The notes below the pieces were generated by a model that saw only the letters and a list, made by a program, of their open reading frames with translations, searched no databases and was not told where the DNA came from. 16,225 bases of DNA from JAYVJM01 sp043769275. GTDB taxonomy: Bacteria; Pseudomonadota; Gammaproteobacteria; Pseudomonadales; UBA7239. Positions 14,410-16,225 of this stretch are shown piece after piece (position 1 is the first letter of the stretch; every line of letters begins with the position of its first letter). Made by a program: the position numbers and the translations under genes. The DNA is taken from the NCBI GenBank assembly GCA_043769275.1, contig JAYVJM010000042.1:1-16225 (forward strand). The letters are read 5' to 3'.

Positions 14410-15423
14410 TTACCAAACCCACGGCTCATATTCTAGTTGTACCGCGAAGCGTGTATAAACATCAGCGGCGATGCTGTTGGCTAGTGCTAAAATTTCTGTG
14501 CCGTTGGCGTGGCCGCGATTGATGAGCACTAATGCTTGCTGGTCGTGTACGCAGGCATCGCCAATACAGCGGCCTTTCCAGCCTGATTGCTCGATTAACC
14601 ATGCAGCCGCCAATTTCACGCGGCCTTGCTCTCCCGTATAAAACGCGATGGCGGGATTGTCTTTTTGCAATTGCGCAAAGTGAGCAGCATCAATTTGCGG
14701 GTTTTTAAAAAAACTGCCGGCGTTGGGGGTGATGGTAGGGTCTGGCAGACGCATACGTCGTATGGCGCATACCGCTTCTTTTACTGTGTGTGGCGTTATT
14801 TCTGTGTGCGGATAGCCTGATAAATAATTGTGTAGTGCAGCATATTGCGTGTTTACTTGTGGTTTTTTTGACAGGATGAACACGACGGATGTAACAACTG
14901 TTTTCCCAAGCAGTTGCTGTTTAAAAATGCTATTGCGATAGGAAAATTGGCATCCTGCTTTGTCAAAAATAAAACGCTCTCCGCTGGCGATATTTACGCA
15001 GTCAACAGATAGAATAAAAGCGGCGATCTCCACGCCATAAGCCCCGATATTTTGCACGGGTGCAGCGCCTACGGTTCCAGGAATGAGGGCAAGATTTTCT
15101 AGTCCGAACCAGCCGAGTGCCAGCGTTTTTTCTACCAGTTGATGCCATGCCATGCCGGCACCTGCACGTATATGTACGCAGACCTCATCTTCGTACCCCA
15201 CTTGCAGGCTGTGATCCATTAGGCGTAATACGAGGCCTGGATAATCGCGTGTCAACACCATATTGCTGCCTTCGCCCATCGGCAATACAGGCAGATTTTT
15301 TGCGTGCGCCCAAGAAAGAGCCGCTTGTAATTCATCCGGCCCTGATACTTCGCAAAAATACTGTGCGCGCACAGACAGCGCCAATGTGTTGTAGGGGCGA
15401 AGATCAACTAACTCGTGCAACAT
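14410..15423 (-). CDS. murB: UDP-N-acetylenolpyruvoylglucosamine reductase
   Basis: MurB is an FAD enzyme that reduces UDP-GlcNAc-enolpyruvate to UDP-MurNAc with NADPH, the second committed step of peptidoglycan synthesis. It has 337 residues of the E. coli type. Motifs are the FAD-binding MGEGSNMVL (49-57), GLENLALIPGTVGAAPVQNIGAYG (107-130), the active-site arginine in YRNSIF (R163), NAGSFFKNP (234-242, proton donor S237) and the C-terminal LEYEP with the likely catalytic E333. The chain stops soon after this glutamate, shorter at the end than E. coli. The start ATG 15423 lies 20 bases after the phosphatase stop, with only a weak GAGAG-like ribosome-binding site. Confidence 0.96.
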   Translation of the reverse strand: MLHELVDLRPYNTLALSVRAQYFCEVSGPDELQAALSWAHAKNLPVLPMGEGSNMVLTRDYPGLVLRLMDHSLQVGYEDEVCVHIRAGAGMAWHQLVEKTLALGWFGLENLALIPGTVGAAPVQNIGAYGVEIAAFILSVDCVNIASGERFIFDKAGCQFSYRNSIFKQQLLGKTVVTSVVFILSKKPQVNTQYAALHNYLSGYPHTEITPHTVKEAVCAIRRMRLPDPTITPNAGSFFKNPQIDAAHFAQLQKDNPAIAFYTGEQGRVKLAAAWLIEQSGWKGRCIGDACVHDQQALVLINRGHANGTEILALANSIAADVYTRFAVQLEYEPWVW

Positions 15424-15443
15424 GTTGTTGTTTCTCTCTTCAG

Positions 15444-15920
15444 TTACTGTCTAGTTTTTTGGATGTGTTCAAGTAGACCATCTGCCGCATCCTCAACTAA
15501 ATCCAATACTAAATTAAAGCCGTCATCACCCTCGTAGTAAGGATCAGGTACTTGGCTGTACTGACGTTGCAGGCGACAAAAATTCATAAATAAACCTAGG
15601 TGCCCTTGAAAGTTTTGGGGTTTTAGTGCGTTGAGATTGCCCAGATTCATACGATCCATCGGCAAAATAAAATCAAAGTCGACAAAATCTTGTGGTGATA
15701 TTTGCCGCGCAGTTTGCCTGCTCAGATCATAGCCGCGTAAGGCAGCGGTGTGTGCTGCCCGTGCATCTGGCGTTTTCCCAATATGAAAAGCGGCGGTGCC
15801 GGCAGAGTCCACCGCAATTTTTTTACGCAAGCCCGCATGGGAAATGCGCTGTTCAAATACCGCCTGTGCAGTGGGTGAGCGGCAAATATTGCCAAGGCAA
15901 ACAAAAAGAACGCGAATCAT
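15444..15920 (-). CDS. Low-molecular-weight protein tyrosine phosphatase
   Basis: This 158-residue cytoplasmic phosphatase of the LMW-PTP family removes phosphate from tyrosine residues. The P-loop CLGNICRS (8-15) has the C-x5-R signature, with C8 as the nucleophile and R14 binding phosphate. The general-acid motif DPYY is at 126-129. Family members include Wzb and PtpA, which act on kinases controlling polysaccharide export; no such kinase or export gene is in the window, so a housekeeping role is equally possible. The pairing with murB is known from pseudomonads, where kdsB usually precedes it; kdsB is absent here. The start overlaps the preceding small gene by ATGA. Confidence 0.94.
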   Translation of the reverse strand: MIRVLFVCLGNICRSPTAQAVFEQRISHAGLRKKIAVDSAGTAAFHIGKTPDARAAHTAALRGYDLSRQTARQISPQDFVDFDFILPMDRMNLGNLNALKPQNFQGHLGLFMNFCRLQRQYSQVPDPYYEGDDGFNLVLDLVEDAADGLLEHIQKTRQ

Positions 15921-16132
15921 GGCTTTTTTAATTTTTCCTGTATGGATGCCTGCTTTTTTTTCAGTAAAAGAAGGCTGGCTTCTAGTTGAACTTTTGCAGC
16001 ACCGACTGATTGAATGAGCTGAGTCTGTGTTTCATTTAGCTTTTTTTCAATGAGCGTAAGGCTGTCGCTCAGTCTTTCTTTGTTGTCTTTTTGTGAGCGT
16101 AAATCAAACATCCGTTTTATTGGAGTTGACAT
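15917..16132 (-). CDS. Small charged coiled-coil protein, unknown function
   Basis: This 71-residue protein is not recognised. After a short basic N-terminus (STPIKRMFDLRSQKDNKERL) the rest looks like one long helix with heptad-like leucine/isoleucine spacing and many K, E and Q residues (SDSLTLIEKKLNETQTQLIQ, then LEASLLLLKKKQASIQEKLK), so a coiled coil is likely. There is no signal peptide or membrane segment. Its stop codon overlaps the phosphatase start (ATGA at 15920-15917), which is the best evidence that it is real and translated with it. Start ATG 16132 lacks a clear ribosome-binding site, and Met8 (16111) is an alternative. It sits where kdsB is often found. Confidence 0.6.
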   Translation of the reverse strand: MSTPIKRMFDLRSQKDNKERLSDSLTLIEKKLNETQTQLIQSVGAAKVQLEASLLLLKKKQASIQEKLKKP

Positions 16133-16148
16133 GTGCTGTCAATTCTGG

Positions 16149-16225
16149 ACACCAAACCTTCAGGCAACTGCCAACGTTATCGTCTGAATTATGAACACGC
16201 CTAATCTAGCTACAGCGTTTGGTGT
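16149..16225. repeat. Inverted repeat at the right edge of the window
   Basis: ACACCAAAC (16149-16157) and GTTTGGTGT (16217-16225) are perfect 9-base inverted copies, separated by 59 bases. The second arm ends exactly at the window edge, so the match may continue. On the minus strand one frame is open from the edge to a stop at 16160-16162 and could be the last 21 residues (ending IIQTITLAVA) of an unidentified upstream gene. I cannot tell which interpretation holds. Core-site consensus for integron attC does not fit. Confidence 0.3.

Noticed and set aside
16149..16225. An integron attC-like site at the right edge.
   Set aside because: The arms do not satisfy the RYYYAAC/GTTRRRY core consensus, and no cassette or integrase is seen.

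Overview
The window reads as about 16.2 kb of ordinary chromosome from a gammaproteobacterium of roughly balanced base composition. The F1 beta subunit, TrpE, UvrB, AroQ/AccB/AccC, RpiA, MurB and UbiK all match, from memory, the forms found in Gammaproteobacteria. UvrB and TrpE look closest to pseudomonad/Cellvibrionales-type proteins. This placement is inference from recalled protein similarity; no database search was possible. I see no insertion sequence, prophage, CRISPR array, tRNA or rRNA.

Left part, plus strand (1-7228): the end of an ATP synthase operon (atpD, atpC) is followed at 86 bases by trpE (anthranilate synthase component I), a REP-like inverted repeat, uvrB (excision repair) and a membrane-anchored SGNH-type protein whose ribosome-binding site overlaps the uvrB stop. 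atpC is commonly followed by glmU/glmS, so the run atpDC-trpE-uvrB is a rearranged neighbourhood. The short trpE leader can pair with the trpE Shine-Dalgarno sequence through a run of six C against six G.

Middle (7229-10389): a minus-strand secreted protein of unknown function, apparently built from two diverged copies of one domain, lies convergent to the SGNH gene. It is divergent from a small NIF3/YqfO-like protein followed by rpiA on the plus strand. rpiA converges on a minus-strand pair made of the 6S RNA gene (ssrS) and ygfA (5-formyl-THF cyclo-ligase), the classical 6S-ygfA arrangement. The longest ygfA reading frame runs through the 6S RNA, and the real start is probably the GTG at 10186.

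Minus-strand fatty-acid/shikimate operon (10433-12742): aroQ, accB and accC form a compact operon for type II dehydroquinase and two acetyl-CoA carboxylase subunits. The 6S promoter begins just after the accC stop. Divergent from aroQ is ubiK (ubiquinone biosynthesis accessory factor), then a 299-base gap with several small repeats and palindromes, then a TorF-family outer membrane protein.

Right part, minus strand (14410-16225): murB, a low-molecular-weight protein tyrosine phosphatase, and a 71-residue charged coiled-coil protein that overlaps the phosphatase start by an ATGA junction. The right edge carries a 9-base inverted repeat and possibly the last residues of an unidentified upstream gene.

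Most of this is housekeeping DNA. The items most worth following up are the duplicated secreted protein, the SGNH gene coupled to uvrB, the trpE leader pairing, the small gene before the phosphatase, and the misleading long reading frame over 6S RNA. I found nothing I could defend as a wholly new multi-gene system.
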